From: Candidatus Paralachnospira caecorum
Lineage (GTDB): Bacteria; Bacillota; Clostridia; Lachnospirales; Lachnospiraceae
Direction: 5' to 3'
Length of the DNA stretch: 64,000 nucleotides
Assembly: GCA_904379015.1 (NCBI GenBank)
Contig: CAJFHG010000011.1
Location: 16,427-80,426 of the forward strand
Part shown: positions 1-9,651 of the stretch, piece after piece
Layout: every line of letters begins with the position of its first letter
Position numbering within the stretch: position 1 is the stretch's first letter
Made by a program: the position numbers and the translations under genes
The notes under the pieces: generated by a model
The model's database searches: none
Seen by the model: only the letters and a program-made list of their open reading frames with translations
Told to the model about the DNA's origin: nothing

Positions 1-318
1 ATTTGGCTGAATACGGTGATCATCGGTTTGACTCAGCTGGTTTTAAATGGATATTTCCCACGCGGCATAGGGATTGCGGCGGGAGGAGTGATTATGTTCT
101 CACCCTATCTGGCACAGAAATTATCGGTTGGGTATATCGGCTATTATTTTTCATTTCCTTCGTGGATCAACTTGAGTATTTATGATTGGGATGGAATTAC
201 ACAGCTGCCGTCGCCTTTGTATATTGCTGCATTTTGGGTAATGGCAATTATTCTTTTAACAGTGCTTGCATGCCGCAGGACGGTAAAGGGCGATCTGGAT
301 GTAATATCACAGGTATAA
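1..318 (+). CDS. ABC transporter membrane protein, C-terminal part (5' end outside window)
   Basis: The reading frame is open from the first base, so the gene begins upstream of the window. About 105 residues are visible, with three hydrophobic stretches: one at the start, one around the YIGYYFSF region, and a C-terminal helix followed by a basic tail. This is the look of the last part of an ABC-2 type export permease. The ATP-binding gene starts 11 bases after its stop, so the two probably form one exporter. Substrate is unknown. Family assignment is inferred mainly from this neighbour. Confidence 0.6.
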   Translation: MWLNTVIIGLTQLVLNGYFPRGIGIAAGGVIMFSPYLAQKLSVGYIGYYFSFPSWINLSIYDWDGITQLPSPLYIAAFWVMAIILLTVLACRRTVKGDLDVISQV

Positions 319-329
319 AGGAGCTTGTT

Positions 330-983
330 ATGGGATATAAGGTGGAAGTCAGTCATGTTATAAAAGAATTTAAAAGATTCAGGGCATTGGATGATATTAC
401 GATTTCCTTTGAAAAAGGGAAGATTCATGGGCTTGTGGGGAGGAATGGCAGTGGAAAAACAGTTTTGATGAAATGTATTTGCGGGCTGCTGCGGGTATCA
501 GCAGGTAAAATCTGTATTGACGGAAAAGAAGTATTTCCTGAGAAATATCCGACAGACAGCATCGGAATTATTATAGAACAGCCAGGCTATATTGAGAATT
601 ACAATGTTTATCAGAACTTGTATTTTCTGACAGGATTAAAGAAAAAGCCAGATAAGCAGCATTTGATGGATGTAATCAGGAAAGTGGGACTGGATCCACT
701 GGAAAAGAAACCTATGAAAAAATATTCTATGGGAATGAAGCAGCGGTTTGCACTTGCCCAGGCAATAGTAGAAGATCCGGAACTAATGATTCTTGATGAA
801 CCGATGAACGGTTTAGATAATAAAGGAGTAGAAGAAATCAGAACACTTTTGCTTCAGGAAAAAGCAAAGGGGAAAACAATTATTCTCTCCAGTCATAATA
901 AAGAAGATATCCGTGTTTTGTGCGATACATTTACTGAATTGGATCAGGGAAAGACCGTAAAAAACAGTTCTTATACAAGTTAG
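330..983 (+). CDS. ABC transporter ATP-binding protein
   Basis: A nucleotide-binding subunit of 217 residues that powers an ABC exporter with the membrane protein just upstream. Visible motifs are Walker A (GRNGSGKT, residues 37-44), an LSGGQ-equivalent YSMGMKQR near residue 133, and Walker B with catalytic glutamate (ILDEP) near 152. A longer frame opens at 186, but the ATG at 330 has an AAAGGAG site 6 bases upstream and starts the conserved fold, so 330 was chosen. The protein is shorter than most family members and ends soon after the H-loop region (LSSHN). The signature SMGMKQR is common in bacitracin- or lantibiotic-type exporters, but the substrate cannot be told. Confidence 0.85.
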   Translation: MGYKVEVSHVIKEFKRFRALDDITISFEKGKIHGLVGRNGSGKTVLMKCICGLLRVSAGKICIDGKEVFPEKYPTDSIGIIIEQPGYIENYNVYQNLYFLTGLKKKPDKQHLMDVIRKVGLDPLEKKPMKKYSMGMKQRFALAQAIVEDPELMILDEPMNGLDNKGVEEIRTLLLQEKAKGKTIILSSHNKEDIRVLCDTFTELDQGKTVKNSSYTS

Positions 984-1025
984 CGGGCTGTTGGGGCAGC
1001 CGCTTTTGCGCTGAGGTGAACAGGA

Positions 1026-2171
1026 ATGAAAAATGAATTGTGCAGCCGAAAATTGAGAATAGGAATAATAGTCTGTGCCCTGTCGATGTTGGTATCGGGA
1101 TGCGCAGATCGTGCTCAAAATGATTCTGAAAAACAGACGGCCCTGATGACAGAAGCAGAACAGGCAACGGAGACAGAAATGGATTCACAGGGAATGAGTG
1201 GCGGTTTGGACGGGACGCATTTGGAATATTCCATCAATAACAGAACCAGGATTGATGCAGATATTGTGTATCATGGGAAAACTGATACAGCAGAAGTGAT
1301 CACCGCCGGATTGAAAAAGATAAATCCGGAATTTGTGACTGACATGAGTCCGGGAACGACGATGGATGATTGGACTTATCAGACTGTACAGGAAGGAAAA
1401 AGTCTGTATGAAAGTTATGAATATGATGGAAAAAGCATTAAAGTAGGATATAGTATCGGATATATCTCTCCTGAATGGAGCTGGTACAGCTTGTACGGCC
1501 CGATGGTGTGGAACAACTCTACCACGCGTCTTCAATGGAAGGATCAGGATATAGATTTTGATTTTTGTTCTATCGCGGATGCTCATGAAATCTGCAGGGA
1601 AATCCTGGAAAATGCAGGATATGAAGGTGTGGAATTCAGAAATAATTTTTCTGTAGATTATCGGGATATGGAAGAAGCCGAGGCGGGTAATGCAGAGACG
1701 GAAGGTGATATTGAAAAACTCAATATTTCTAAAAAGGGCAATTGGAGTGAAGCGGACAATCATTATCTGTTTGAAGCGTCGGCCGTGCTCAATGGCCTTC
1801 CAGTCAAAGATACAGGATATTTTACAAAGGACGATTATTATGTAGCAGGAGGCCAGATTTTGATCGGCTACAAGGAAGACGGCATCTGCTATCTTACGAC
1901 GGAAGGATTATTTGATCCGCAGGGATCAGACACGCAGACATTGCTCCCGATGGAAGAGATTCTGAAGGCTCTGGAAGAAAAGTACAGGAATCTGCTGCTT
2001 GAAGAAGAAGTGGTATTTGATGATGTGGAGCTGATTTATTATCCGATCCTGACAGATGTATATGCGCCGGAATATCAATTGGTGCCGGCATGGAAATTTT
2101 CTGATATGTCAAAGCCGTATCGATATGAAGTTTTTTATAATGCCGTGACCGGAGAGGAACTGGTGTTTTAA
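1026..2171 (+). CDS. Putative lipoprotein of unknown function
   Basis: Predicted surface lipoprotein of 381 residues. The N-terminus has a basic segment, a hydrophobic stretch and a lipobox (LVSGC, cysteine near residue 26), then an acidic, Thr/Glu-rich linker. The rest is a soluble domain rich in Tyr, Asp and Glu; its last ~80 residues, ending in a YEVFYNAVTGEELVF-like strand, recall small PepSY-like or two-component-associated lipoproteins. I do not recognise the family. It lies 42 bases after the ABC ATPase and is similarly AT-rich, so it may belong to that exporter operon. Function is not assigned. Confidence 0.7.
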   Translation: MKNELCSRKLRIGIIVCALSMLVSGCADRAQNDSEKQTALMTEAEQATETEMDSQGMSGGLDGTHLEYSINNRTRIDADIVYHGKTDTAEVITAGLKKINPEFVTDMSPGTTMDDWTYQTVQEGKSLYESYEYDGKSIKVGYSIGYISPEWSWYSLYGPMVWNNSTTRLQWKDQDIDFDFCSIADAHEICREILENAGYEGVEFRNNFSVDYRDMEEAEAGNAETEGDIEKLNISKKGNWSEADNHYLFEASAVLNGLPVKDTGYFTKDDYYVAGGQILIGYKEDGICYLTTEGLFDPQGSDTQTLLPMEEILKALEEKYRNLLLEEEVVFDDVELIYYPILTDVYAPEYQLVPAWKFSDMSKPYRYEVFYNAVTGEELVF

Positions 2172-2189
2172 AAGCCGCGTATTCTTCTA

Positions 2190-2297
2190 TATGGGAATAA
2201 AAGGTATAACTAAAATGTATGGGAATATGGGGGGAATATAACAAAAAAAGGGGAACAACGATTGAAATTCCCAAAATGGTGTGCTATTATGGGAATA
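2190..2297 (+). promoter_or_regulatory. ilvN promoter with three copies of a TATGGGAATA decamer
   Basis: A sigma-A promoter is visible: TTGAAA (2262-2267), 17-base spacer, TATTAT (2285-2290). The decamer TATGGGAATA occurs at 2190-2199, 2218-2227 and 2288-2297. The third copy overlaps the -10 region, and its TGGGAAT core pairs as an inverted repeat with ATTCCCA at 2267-2273, just after the -35. This arrangement suggests an operator, but the regulator is unknown. Confidence 0.5.
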
Positions 2298-2346
2298 ATT
2301 AATCGGACCTGCCGGGAAGCAGGGGATGTAGAAAGGGAGGATGCGC

Positions 2347-2832
2347 ATGAGCAGAGCAGTATTCTCGCTGCTGGTGGAGAACACGGCCGGCGTTTTAAGC
2401 CGGATTTCAGGGCTTTTCAGCCGGAGAGGATATAATATTGACAGCCTGACTGTGGGCGAGACAGAGAATCCGGTTTATTCCAGGATGACAGTGGTCGCCA
2501 GCGGTGATGATGAGATCCTGGAACAGATCCGCAAACAGCTGCAGAAGCAGGTGGATGTGATCGAGATCAAGGAGCTGAAATCCCATTCGACAGCAGTCTG
2601 CAGGGAGCTGATTCTTCTGAAGGTGGAGGCGAAGCCGGAGGAAAGAGACCAGCTGGTTTCCATTGTCAATATCTTCCGCGCGAAGATCATTGACGTGTCG
2701 GAAGAATCCATGATTATCGAGCTGACAGGAAATCAGGCAAAGGTAGACGCGTTCCTTCGTCTGCTTCACGGATTCAATCTGATCGAAATGGCAAGGACAG
2801 GTCTTACGGGCCTTTCAAGAGGCAGCGTATAA
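2347..2832 (+). CDS. ilvN: Acetolactate synthase small (regulatory) subunit
   Basis: Regulatory subunit of acetohydroxyacid synthase, the first common step of valine, leucine and isoleucine synthesis; it activates the catalytic subunit and confers valine feedback inhibition. The 161-residue protein opens with the ACT-domain motif FSLLVENTAGVLSRISGLF and the RGYNIDSL strand, then a second ACT-like half ending in a typical MARTGL region. Length fits IlvN/IlvH. Two ATGs lie close together; the GGGAGG site directly abuts 2341, so the ATG at 2347 (6-base spacing) is preferred. ilvC follows after 62 bases. The catalytic gene ilvB is not in the window. Confidence 0.95.
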   Translation: MSRAVFSLLVENTAGVLSRISGLFSRRGYNIDSLTVGETENPVYSRMTVVASGDDEILEQIRKQLQKQVDVIEIKELKSHSTAVCRELILLKVEAKPEERDQLVSIVNIFRAKIIDVSEESMIIELTGNQAKVDAFLRLLHGFNLIEMARTGLTGLSRGSV

Positions 2833-2891
2833 CCCATATAGCTTCATCATTTTTATTTATTCATAATTTACTACGTCATATGGAGGAATGA

Positions 2892-3905
<1,014 letters not shown>

Positions 3906-3973
3906 GATCAGACCAAAACTGCCAGTTGAGAGATCCCGCGGCGCGGGATGAGCGGATACAGAGATTACAGGAT

Positions 3974-4011
3974 CCGGAGAGCCACAGAAAGACTCTCCGG
4001 GTCTTTTCATT
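3974..4011 (+). terminator. Rho-independent terminator after ilvC
   Basis: Perfect 8-bp stem CCGGAGAG (3974-3981) / CTCTCCGG (3993-4000) with an 11-base loop, followed by GTCTTTTCATTTT. A second small GC hairpin (ATCCCGC/GCGGGAT) lies just before it near 3932-3949. Confidence 0.8.
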
Positions 4012-4045
4012 TTATAAAAAATTGCACGGCTTTGGTGAAAGTGTC

Positions 4046-4075
4046 TTGTATGAGGCGGAGCAAAAATGATATACT
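4046..4075 (+). promoter_or_regulatory. mgtE promoter
   Basis: TTGTAT (4046-4051), 18-base spacer, TATACT (4070-4075), 69 bases before the mgtE start. The leader is too short for an M-box magnesium riboswitch. Confidence 0.5.
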
Positions 4076-4143
4076 GAATATAGTTTATATACGCAGCCGG
4101 TCTGCTGGTACAGTTTGAAATTTCAGGAGAAGAGGATTGACTG

Positions 4144-5499
4144 ATGAGCAAGACAGAAGAGAGGATCAAAAAAGACAAGCTTCTGGAGCTTCTGCTCCAT
4201 GCAGATGATGAGACATTAAAAGAACAGATCGATCATATTCATCCGGCTGATATTCTGGAGCTTCTTCATGCGGAGGATGTCGATCCGCGGCTTCTGATGG
4301 AACGGCTGCCGGATTCCATGATTGCCGATATCATTGACGAAGAGGATGAAGAAGACAAATATGAGCTTCTGAGATTGTTTTCTGAGGATAAACAGGAAGA
4401 AATTCTGGAAGAAATGTCTTCAGATGAGCTGGCCGACATGGTGGGGTCCATAGATGACAAATCAGAAGCGGCAAAGCTGATCCAGAAACTGTCGGCTGAG
4501 GACAGAAGCGAGGTAAGGCAGCTTCTGTCCTATCCTCCGGATACGGCCGGCGGCATCATGGCCACAGAATTTATCAATATATATGACAATAAAACGGTCT
4601 ATAAAACGCTTCTGTATCTGCAGGAAATCGCGGATGAAGTGGAAACGGCCTACAGCCTGTATGTGGTGGACAGGCAGAATCATCTGAAGGGATCTCTGTC
4701 TCTGAAGGATGTAGTGACTTCGTCTTTCAATACGGCGATCCTGGATATCATGAATCCCAATGTGATCACAGCCCATGTGGAGGATGATCAGGAAGCGGTT
4801 TCCAGACAGTTTGAGAAATACGGCCTGGTGGAAATTCCTGTGGTCAACGACGACAATCAGCTGGTGGGTGTGATCACCGTTGACGACGTAATGGAAATCG
4901 CCACAGAGGAGGCAACGGAGGATATCCATTACATGGGCGGTCTGTCCGGTGAAGAGGAAGTGGACGGTCCGCTGTCGGAATCACTGAAGAGCCGTCTGCC
5001 CTGGCTGATTGTGAATCTGCTCACGGCGTTTCTGGCGTCCTGGGTGGTCAGCCTGTTTGAAGGGACCATCGGCAAGGTGGTGGCGCTTTCTTCCATCATG
5101 TCGATCGTGACCGGTATGGGAGGAAATGCGGGGACCCAGTCTATGACCATCATTGTACGGGGTATTGCCCTGGACGAAGTGAACCGGGAAAACGGTGTGA
5201 GGATCTTTTTAAAAGAATTCGCGGTGGGCATTCTGACCGGAATTGTGATCGGCGCCATTGTGGCGGCGGTGGAAGCGATCGTGCAGGGGAATCCGTATCT
5301 GGGGCTGGTGACAGGTCTGGCTATGGTCCTCAATATGATGGCGGCAACTGCTACCGGTTATCTGGTTCCGGTGATCCTTAAGAAACTGAAAATTGATCCG
5401 GCGCTGGCGTCGGCAGTATTCGTGACGACCGTGACAGACGTTCTGGGATTCTTCTTTTTCCTGGGACTGGCGACCATGTTCCTGCCGAAACTTCTGTAA
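4144..5499 (+). CDS. mgtE: MgtE-family magnesium transporter
   Basis: Mg2+ channel of the cytoplasmic membrane, gated by intracellular Mg2+. The 451 residues show the usual order: acidic helical N-domain (residues ~1-130, with many Glu/Asp), two CBS domains (~135-255), a plug helix, then five membrane helices (~280-450). The transmembrane part carries the conserved GMGGNAGTQSMTIIVRG pore segment and ends in the TTVTDVLGFFFFLGLA helix. Full family length. The GNAT gene follows after 58 bases and may be co-transcribed. Confidence 0.95.
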   Translation: MSKTEERIKKDKLLELLLHADDETLKEQIDHIHPADILELLHAEDVDPRLLMERLPDSMIADIIDEEDEEDKYELLRLFSEDKQEEILEEMSSDELADMVGSIDDKSEAAKLIQKLSAEDRSEVRQLLSYPPDTAGGIMATEFINIYDNKTVYKTLLYLQEIADEVETAYSLYVVDRQNHLKGSLSLKDVVTSSFNTAILDIMNPNVITAHVEDDQEAVSRQFEKYGLVEIPVVNDDNQLVGVITVDDVMEIATEEATEDIHYMGGLSGEEEVDGPLSESLKSRLPWLIVNLLTAFLASWVVSLFEGTIGKVVALSSIMSIVTGMGGNAGTQSMTIIVRGIALDEVNRENGVRIFLKEFAVGILTGIVIGAIVAAVEAIVQGNPYLGLVTGLAMVLNMMAATATGYLVPVILKKLKIDPALASAVFVTTVTDVLGFFFFLGLATMFLPKLL

Positions 5500-5557
5500 A
5501 ACGGAGTATCCGGGAGGCCGGGTCCGATGCGGGCGGAAAGCGGGGAAAGGAGGCAGT

Positions 5558-5998
5558 ATGGAAATTCTGAAAATGACCATGGATGATTATGAAGCGGTGT
5601 ATGCGCTGTGGCTGAAAACAGCTGGCATCGGGCTGACGGATCTGGACGACGGCCGGGAGGGAATCGAACAGTTCCTGAAGCGGAATCCCAATACCTGTTT
5701 TGTGGCCAGGGAGGGGGAACGCCTGGTGGGTGTGATCCTGGGCGGAAATGACGGCCGGAGAGGAGCGCTGTATCATGCTGCCGTAGAAGAAAGCGAGCGG
5801 GGAAAGGGGATCGGAACCGCGCTGACCCGGGCCTGTCTGGAAGCGCTCAGGCAGGAGGGGGTTACGAGAGTGACACTGGCTGCCTACGGACATAACGAAT
5901 CGGGAAATGACTACTGGGAAAGAAGAGGATTTGTGCTGAGAGACGATCTGATGTACAGGACAAAGGATCTGGTCCAAATGGAAACGATCAAGAAATAA
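5558..5998 (+). CDS. GNAT-family N-acetyltransferase
   Basis: A 146-residue acetyl-CoA-dependent transferase. The acetyl-CoA binding motif is visible as ERGKGIGTALTRACLEAL (about residues 87-104), preceded by the beta4 strand GALYHAAVEESERG and followed by the NESGNDYWERRGFVLRDDLMY end typical of YpeA-like members. GGAAAGGAGG precedes the ATG. Substrate is not predictable; it may be a protein N-terminus, small amine or antibiotic. It is placed after mgtE on the same strand. Confidence 0.85.
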   Translation: MEILKMTMDDYEAVYALWLKTAGIGLTDLDDGREGIEQFLKRNPNTCFVAREGERLVGVILGGNDGRRGALYHAAVEESERGKGIGTALTRACLEALRQEGVTRVTLAAYGHNESGNDYWERRGFVLRDDLMYRTKDLVQMETIKK

Positions 5999-6022
5999 TT
6001 GACTGAAGAAGGAGCAATCGGA

Positions 6023-6044
6023 GGAGGCTGCCGCGGCAGCCTCC
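6023..6044. terminator. Palindromic terminator-like hairpin between convergent genes
   Basis: Perfect 22-base palindrome, arms GGAGGCTGCC (6023-6032) and GGCAGCCTCC (6035-6044), between the GNAT gene and the convergent LysR gene. The T tract is poor (TTCG), so efficiency is uncertain. Confidence 0.6.
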
Positions 6045-6112
6045 TTCGTGTGCACAGGAAGAAAAATTTCCGGCGTCCCGCGCGGAACAGGGCAGACGGA
6101 TCCGCGGTTCTG

Positions 6113-7015
6113 TCAGAGACCGTAAAAATGACGGTAAAATTTGATGAACATATCGAACGCCTTGGAGTGGGGAGACTGGCTGTTGTAAACAAATCCGATA
6201 GTCCGTTCGGGAATGGGGGGATCCATGGGGATCTCCACAAAAGTTCCGTTCCGGATCTCATCCTGTATGAAGGTTTTGATGACGCAGCCGGCGCCGAGGC
6301 CGATCCTGGCGAAATCAAGCAGAAGATCCATGGTGGAGACCTCCAGAAGATGGACCGGCTCGATTTGGTTGTCCCGCAGGTAATCTTCGATATAAGTACG
6401 GCTGACATTGCCTTTTTCCAGCATCAGGATGGTTCCGTTGCGGAACACATCCGACTGAAGGCCGCCCTCTCTCAGCCGCATGTTGGTCAGATAGGCGGGG
6501 GTGGCGATGAAGCCGTCCTGGATATCCATGATCTTTTCGTAGATGATGTTCTTTTTGAAATGCGGGTCGGCTGTGAGCCCCAGATCGATCTGCTGCTTTT
6601 CCAGCAGATCCACTGTCTGCAGTGTGGACTGGCTGCGGATGGTAAATCTGACGTGGGGATATCTGGCCACGAATTCTTTCAGACAGGGAAGCAGCACATA
6701 TTTACACAGAACTGTGCTGACACCGATCCGGATATGGCCGATCCCCAGCTCTGTCATGCGCCTCAGCTCATATTCTCCCTGGTTCAGAGATTCAAAGGCG
6801 GCGCGCACATGTTCAAATAAAATGGCGCCCTCCTCAGTCAGCTGGACTCCTCTGGAATTGCGGATGAACAGAGGAAGCTTCAGGCTGTCCTCCAGTTTGC
6901 CGATGGCCTTGCTGATGGCGGGCTGGCTGATGTAAAGATTTTTGGCGGCCCGTGAAATGTTGCCTGTCTGTGCGACTTCAAAAAAAATTCTGTACAGAGA
7001 TAAATTCTGTTCCAT
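6113..7015 (-). CDS. LysR-family transcriptional regulator, divergent from leuCD
   Basis: A 300-residue LysR regulator. The N-terminal winged HTH (residues ~1-60) is clear: LYRIFFEVAQTGNISRAAKNLY followed by SQPAISKAIGKLE and LFIRNSRGVQLTEEG. The C-terminal two-lobed effector domain is complete. A TTG could start 15 bases earlier, but GGGAGGA sits 6 bases before the ATG at 7015, so that start is used. It is transcribed divergently from leuC across 151 bases, the classic layout for a LysR regulator controlling its neighbour; 2-isopropylmalate or another leucine-pathway intermediate is a plausible effector (inference). Confidence 0.9.
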   Translation of the reverse strand: MEQNLSLYRIFFEVAQTGNISRAAKNLYISQPAISKAIGKLEDSLKLPLFIRNSRGVQLTEEGAILFEHVRAAFESLNQGEYELRRMTELGIGHIRIGVSTVLCKYVLLPCLKEFVARYPHVRFTIRSQSTLQTVDLLEKQQIDLGLTADPHFKKNIIYEKIMDIQDGFIATPAYLTNMRLREGGLQSDVFRNGTILMLEKGNVSRTYIEDYLRDNQIEPVHLLEVSTMDLLLDFARIGLGAGCVIKTFIQDEIRNGTFVEIPMDPPIPERTIGFVYNSQSPHSKAFDMFIKFYRHFYGL

Positions 7016-7047
7016 GGCGCATCCTCCCAAATTGATTTCCTGCTTTC

Positions 7048-7075
7048 TACTATACTATAACTTGCATTCATAGTA
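7048..7075. promoter_or_regulatory. Candidate LysR operator
   Basis: TACTAT (7053-7058)-N11-ATAGTA (7070-7075) is a perfect inverted repeat, and another TACTAT lies at 7048-7053. The T-N11-A spacing is typical of LysR boxes. It sits between the divergent lysR and leuC starts. Confidence 0.5.
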
Positions 7076-7093
7076 AACATTCAAAATCTGTAT

Positions 7094-7122
7094 TTCAATT
7101 ATATTTCTGGTGATGCTATAAT
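7094..7122 (+). promoter_or_regulatory. leuC promoter with extended -10
   Basis: TTCAAT (7094-7099), 17-base spacer, TATAAT (7117-7122) preceded by TGC, which makes an extended -10. The start is 44 bases downstream. The candidate LysR operator ends 18 bases before the -35, as expected for activation. Confidence 0.65.
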
Positions 7123-7166
7123 TCTACTATAAGATCATGAGGTCGAATCAGAAGGAGGAAAATCGA

Positions 7167-8435
7167 ATGGGAATGACAATGACGCAGAAGATTCTGGCGG
7201 CTCACGCAGGACTTGATTCTGTGGAAGCCGGACAGCTGATCGAAGCGGAGCTTGATCTGGTCCTGGGAAATGACATCACATCTCCGGTGGCGATCCACGA
7301 GATGGATGGAAAAATGAAAGACAGTTCTGTATTTGATAAAGATAAAATCGCGCTGGTGCTGGATCATTTTGTGCCCAACAAGGATATCAAATCGGCAGAG
7401 CACTGCAAATGCGTGAGAGAATTCGCGGCGAAGCATGAAATCAGCAACTTTTTCGACGTGGGAGAAATGGGGATCGAGCATGCCCTGCTTCCGGAAAAAG
7501 GACTGGTGGTAGCGGGCGACGTGGTGATCGGAGCCGACTCCCACACCTGTACATACGGCGCGCTGGGCGCGTTTTCCACGGGAGTGGGAAGCACGGACAT
7601 GGCGGCCGGCATGGCTACGGGCAAGGCCTGGTTCAAAGTGCCTTCCGCTATTAAGATCGAACTGACGGGGAAGCCCCAGAAATGGGTGAGCGGCAAGGAT
7701 GTGATCCTTCACATCATCGGTATGATCGGGGTGGACGGCGCCCTTTATCAGTCTCTGGAGTTCACCGGCGAGGGCGTGCAGGAGCTGTCCATGGACGACC
7801 GGTTCACCATTGCCAATATGGCCATTGAGGCCGGCGGCAAAAACGGGATTTTCCCGGTGGATGAGAAGGCCATCCAGTATATGAAAGAACATTCCATGAG
7901 ACCCTTTAAGATCTATGAGGCCGACGAGGACGCGGAATATGAGCGCGTGATCCGCATCGACCTGGGAAGCATCCGTCCCACGGTTGCCTATCCTCACCTG
8001 CCGGAGAATACCCGCAGCATCGATGAGGTAGAGGATATCGCCATCGACCAGGTGGTGATCGGTTCCTGCACCAACGGCCGGATCGAAGATCTGAGGACGG
8101 CGGCAAAGATCCTGGAAGGAAGAAAGGTCAAAAAGGGACTTCGTGTCATTGTGATACCGGCTACTCAGAAAATTTATCTCCAGGCCATGGAGGAGGGCCT
8201 TTTAAAGACCTTCATCGAAGCGGGAGCGGTCGTGAGCACCCCCACCTGCGGTCCCTGCCTGGGCGGCTATATGGGCATCCTGGCGGAGGGAGAGCGCTGT
8301 GTGTCCACGACAAACCGCAACTTTGTGGGCCGTATGGGCCATGTGAAGTCGGAGGTATATCTTGCCAGCCCGGCAGTGGCCGCGGCCAGCGCCGTGACAG
8401 GTAAGATTTCCGGTCCCGAAGAGCTGGGACTGTAA
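7167..8435 (+). CDS. leuC: 3-isopropylmalate dehydratase large subunit
   Basis: Aconitase-family [4Fe-4S] enzyme subunit that, with LeuD, isomerises 2-isopropylmalate to 3-isopropylmalate in leucine synthesis. The three cluster cysteines are visible: one in GSCTNGR (~residue 300) and two in TCGPCLGG (~360 and 363). The region [23 protein letters not shown] is the conserved active-site segment. The 422-residue length fits the short (archaeal/clostridial) LeuC type. The ATG at 7167 has GAAGGAGG 8 bases upstream; a frame opening at 7137 lacks such a site. leuD follows after 15 bases. Confidence 0.96.
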   Translation: MGMTMTQKILAAHAGLDSVEAGQLIEAELDLVLGNDITSPVAIHEMDGKMKDSSVFDKDKIALVLDHFVPNKDIKSAEHCKCVREFAAKHEISNFFDVGEMGIEHALLPEKGLVVAGDVVIGADSHTCTYGALGAFSTGVGSTDMAAGMATGKAWFKVPSAIKIELTGKPQKWVSGKDVILHIIGMIGVDGALYQSLEFTGEGVQELSMDDRFTIANMAIEAGGKNGIFPVDEKAIQYMKEHSMRPFKIYEADEDAEYERVIRIDLGSIRPTVAYPHLPENTRSIDEVEDIAIDQVVIGSCTNGRIEDLRTAAKILEGRKVKKGLRVIVIPATQKIYLQAMEEGLLKTFIEAGAVVSTPTCGPCLGGYMGILAEGERCVSTTNRNFVGRMGHVKSEVYLASPAVAAASAVTGKISGPEELGL

Positions 8436-8450
8436 AAGGAGGATGCGAAA

Positions 8451-8945
8451 ATGAAAGCCCAGGGAAGAGTTTTTAAATATGGCGACAATGTAGATACGGA
8501 TGTGATCATTCCCGCAAGGTATCTGAATTCTTCAGATCCGGCGGAGCTGGCCACCCACTGCATGGAAGATATTGACAAGGATTTTGTGAAGAAGGTGCAC
8601 AAGGGCGATATCATCGTGGCTGCCAAAAATTTCGGCTGCGGTTCTTCCAGAGAGCATGCGCCGATCGCGATCAAGGCAGCCGGCGTGGGCTGCGTCATCG
8701 CGGAGACCTTTGCCCGTATTTTTTACAGGAACGCGATCAATATCGGCCTTCCGATCATTGAGTGCCCGGAAGCCTCAAAAGGAATTGACGACGGCGATGA
8801 GGTTGAGATTGATTTTGACAGCGGAATGATTTACAATAAGACAAAGAAAACCCAGTTCAAAGGACAGGCGTTTCCTGAGTTTATGCAGAAAATCATAGCC
8901 GCCGAGGGACTGATCAATTACATCAACAGCGAACGATCAAAATAA
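8451..8945 (+). CDS. leuD: 3-isopropylmalate dehydratase small subunit
   Basis: Swivel-domain partner of LeuC. The 164-residue protein carries the conserved N-terminal [16 protein letters not shown] and the substrate-loop [20 protein letters not shown], then [14 protein letters not shown]. Length fits the short LeuD class. An AAAAGGAGG site precedes it and it lies 15 bases after leuC, so it is one operon. leuA and leuB are not in the window. Confidence 0.96.
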   Translation: MKAQGRVFKYGDNVDTDVIIPARYLNSSDPAELATHCMEDIDKDFVKKVHKGDIIVAAKNFGCGSSREHAPIAIKAAGVGCVIAETFARIFYRNAINIGLPIIECPEASKGIDDGDEVEIDFDSGMIYNKTKKTQFKGQAFPEFMQKIIAAEGLINYINSERSK

Positions 8946-8973
8946 AACAATCGAACGATGATATGCATAACAG

Positions 8974-9004
8974 CTGCTGTGGAACCAGGTTTCACAGCAG
9001 TTTT
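8974..9004 (+). terminator. Rho-independent terminator after leuD
   Basis: CTGCTGTG (8974-8981) pairs with CACAGCAG (8993-9000), followed by TTTT. The gene for the YbaK-type protein starts only 36 bases after its end, so read-through is possible. Confidence 0.7.
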
Positions 9005-9036
9005 GCGTTGTGAGGCATTTGGAGGGAAGAAGGAAA

Positions 9037-9531
9037 ATGGCAGGAAGACCGGTGAAAACCAACGCCATGCGTCTTCTGGACGCGGCGGGGATCTCTTATG
9101 AGACGATGGAGTATGAGGTGGATGAAAAGGATCTGAGCGGCGCCCATGTGGTGGCACAGCTGGGGCTGGATCCGGATACAGTATTCAAAACCCTGGTGGC
9201 CAGGGGAGAGAAAAACGGGATCATGGTGTTCTGTATTCCCGTCTGCGAGGAGCTGGATCTGAAAAAGGCGGCCTCTGTCTCCGGAGACAAGCGGGTGGAG
9301 ATGATCCATGTAAAGGAAATCCAGGGAATTACAGGATATATCCGGGGCGGCTGCTCTCCCGTGGGCATGAAAAAGAAATATCCCACATATATAGAAGAGA
9401 CAGCGGTCCTGTTTGATAAAATCGCCGTCAGCGCGGGGATCCGGGGTTGTCAGATGTTTCTGGATCCGGAGGATCTGATCGCGTTTACAGACGCCCGCGT
9501 CTGCAGTCTGACCAAAGATGCGGCGGGATGA
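9037..9531 (+). CDS. YbaK/EbsC-type Cys-tRNA(Pro) deacylase
   Basis: Editing enzyme that hydrolyses mischarged Cys-tRNA(Pro). The 164 residues match the YbaK family: KTNAMRLLDAAGISYE at the N-terminus, the DPDTVFKTLVARG strand with the catalytic lysine, KKAASVSGDKRVEM, and the glycine-rich GYIRGGCSPVGMKKKYPTYI loop. The frame opens at 9010, but the ATG at 9037 follows a GGAGGGAAGAAGG purine-rich site and starts the conserved fold. A second, more distant family member is at 47213. Confidence 0.88.
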   Translation: MAGRPVKTNAMRLLDAAGISYETMEYEVDEKDLSGAHVVAQLGLDPDTVFKTLVARGEKNGIMVFCIPVCEELDLKKAASVSGDKRVEMIHVKEIQGITGYIRGGCSPVGMKKKYPTYIEETAVLFDKIAVSAGIRGCQMFLDPEDLIAFTDARVCSLTKDAAG

Positions 9532-9568
9532 GCAGCTTGTACGAATTGCTGAACAGGAGAAAGAGTGG

Positions 9569-9597
9569 ATGACAAACCAGGACAGCTATGCTATGAT
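9569..9597 (+). promoter_or_regulatory. thrC promoter
   Basis: ATGACA (9569-9574), 17-base spacer, TATGAT (9592-9597), 54 bases before thrC. No T-box or threonine leader peptide is seen. Confidence 0.5.
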
Positions 9598-9651
9598 AAT
9601 GGGAAGGATAAAAATCGTCGAATACAGGAAAGATGAAGAAAGGAATAACCG

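Noticed and set aside
3906..4143. Possible M-box magnesium riboswitch before mgtE
   Set aside because: The promoter at 4046-4075 leaves only about 60 bases of leader, far too short for the class.
6543..6935. Plus-strand open frames through the LysR gene, and similar long opposite-strand frames through asd, pgk, ftsH and etfA
   Set aside because: They lack ribosome sites and recognisable domains, and lie fully within strong genes on the other strand.
9532..9651. T-box or peptide attenuator for thrC (also checked before ilvN and leuC)
   Set aside because: No specifier loop, AGGGTGGNACCGCG-type motif or leader peptide was seen; the leaders are too short.
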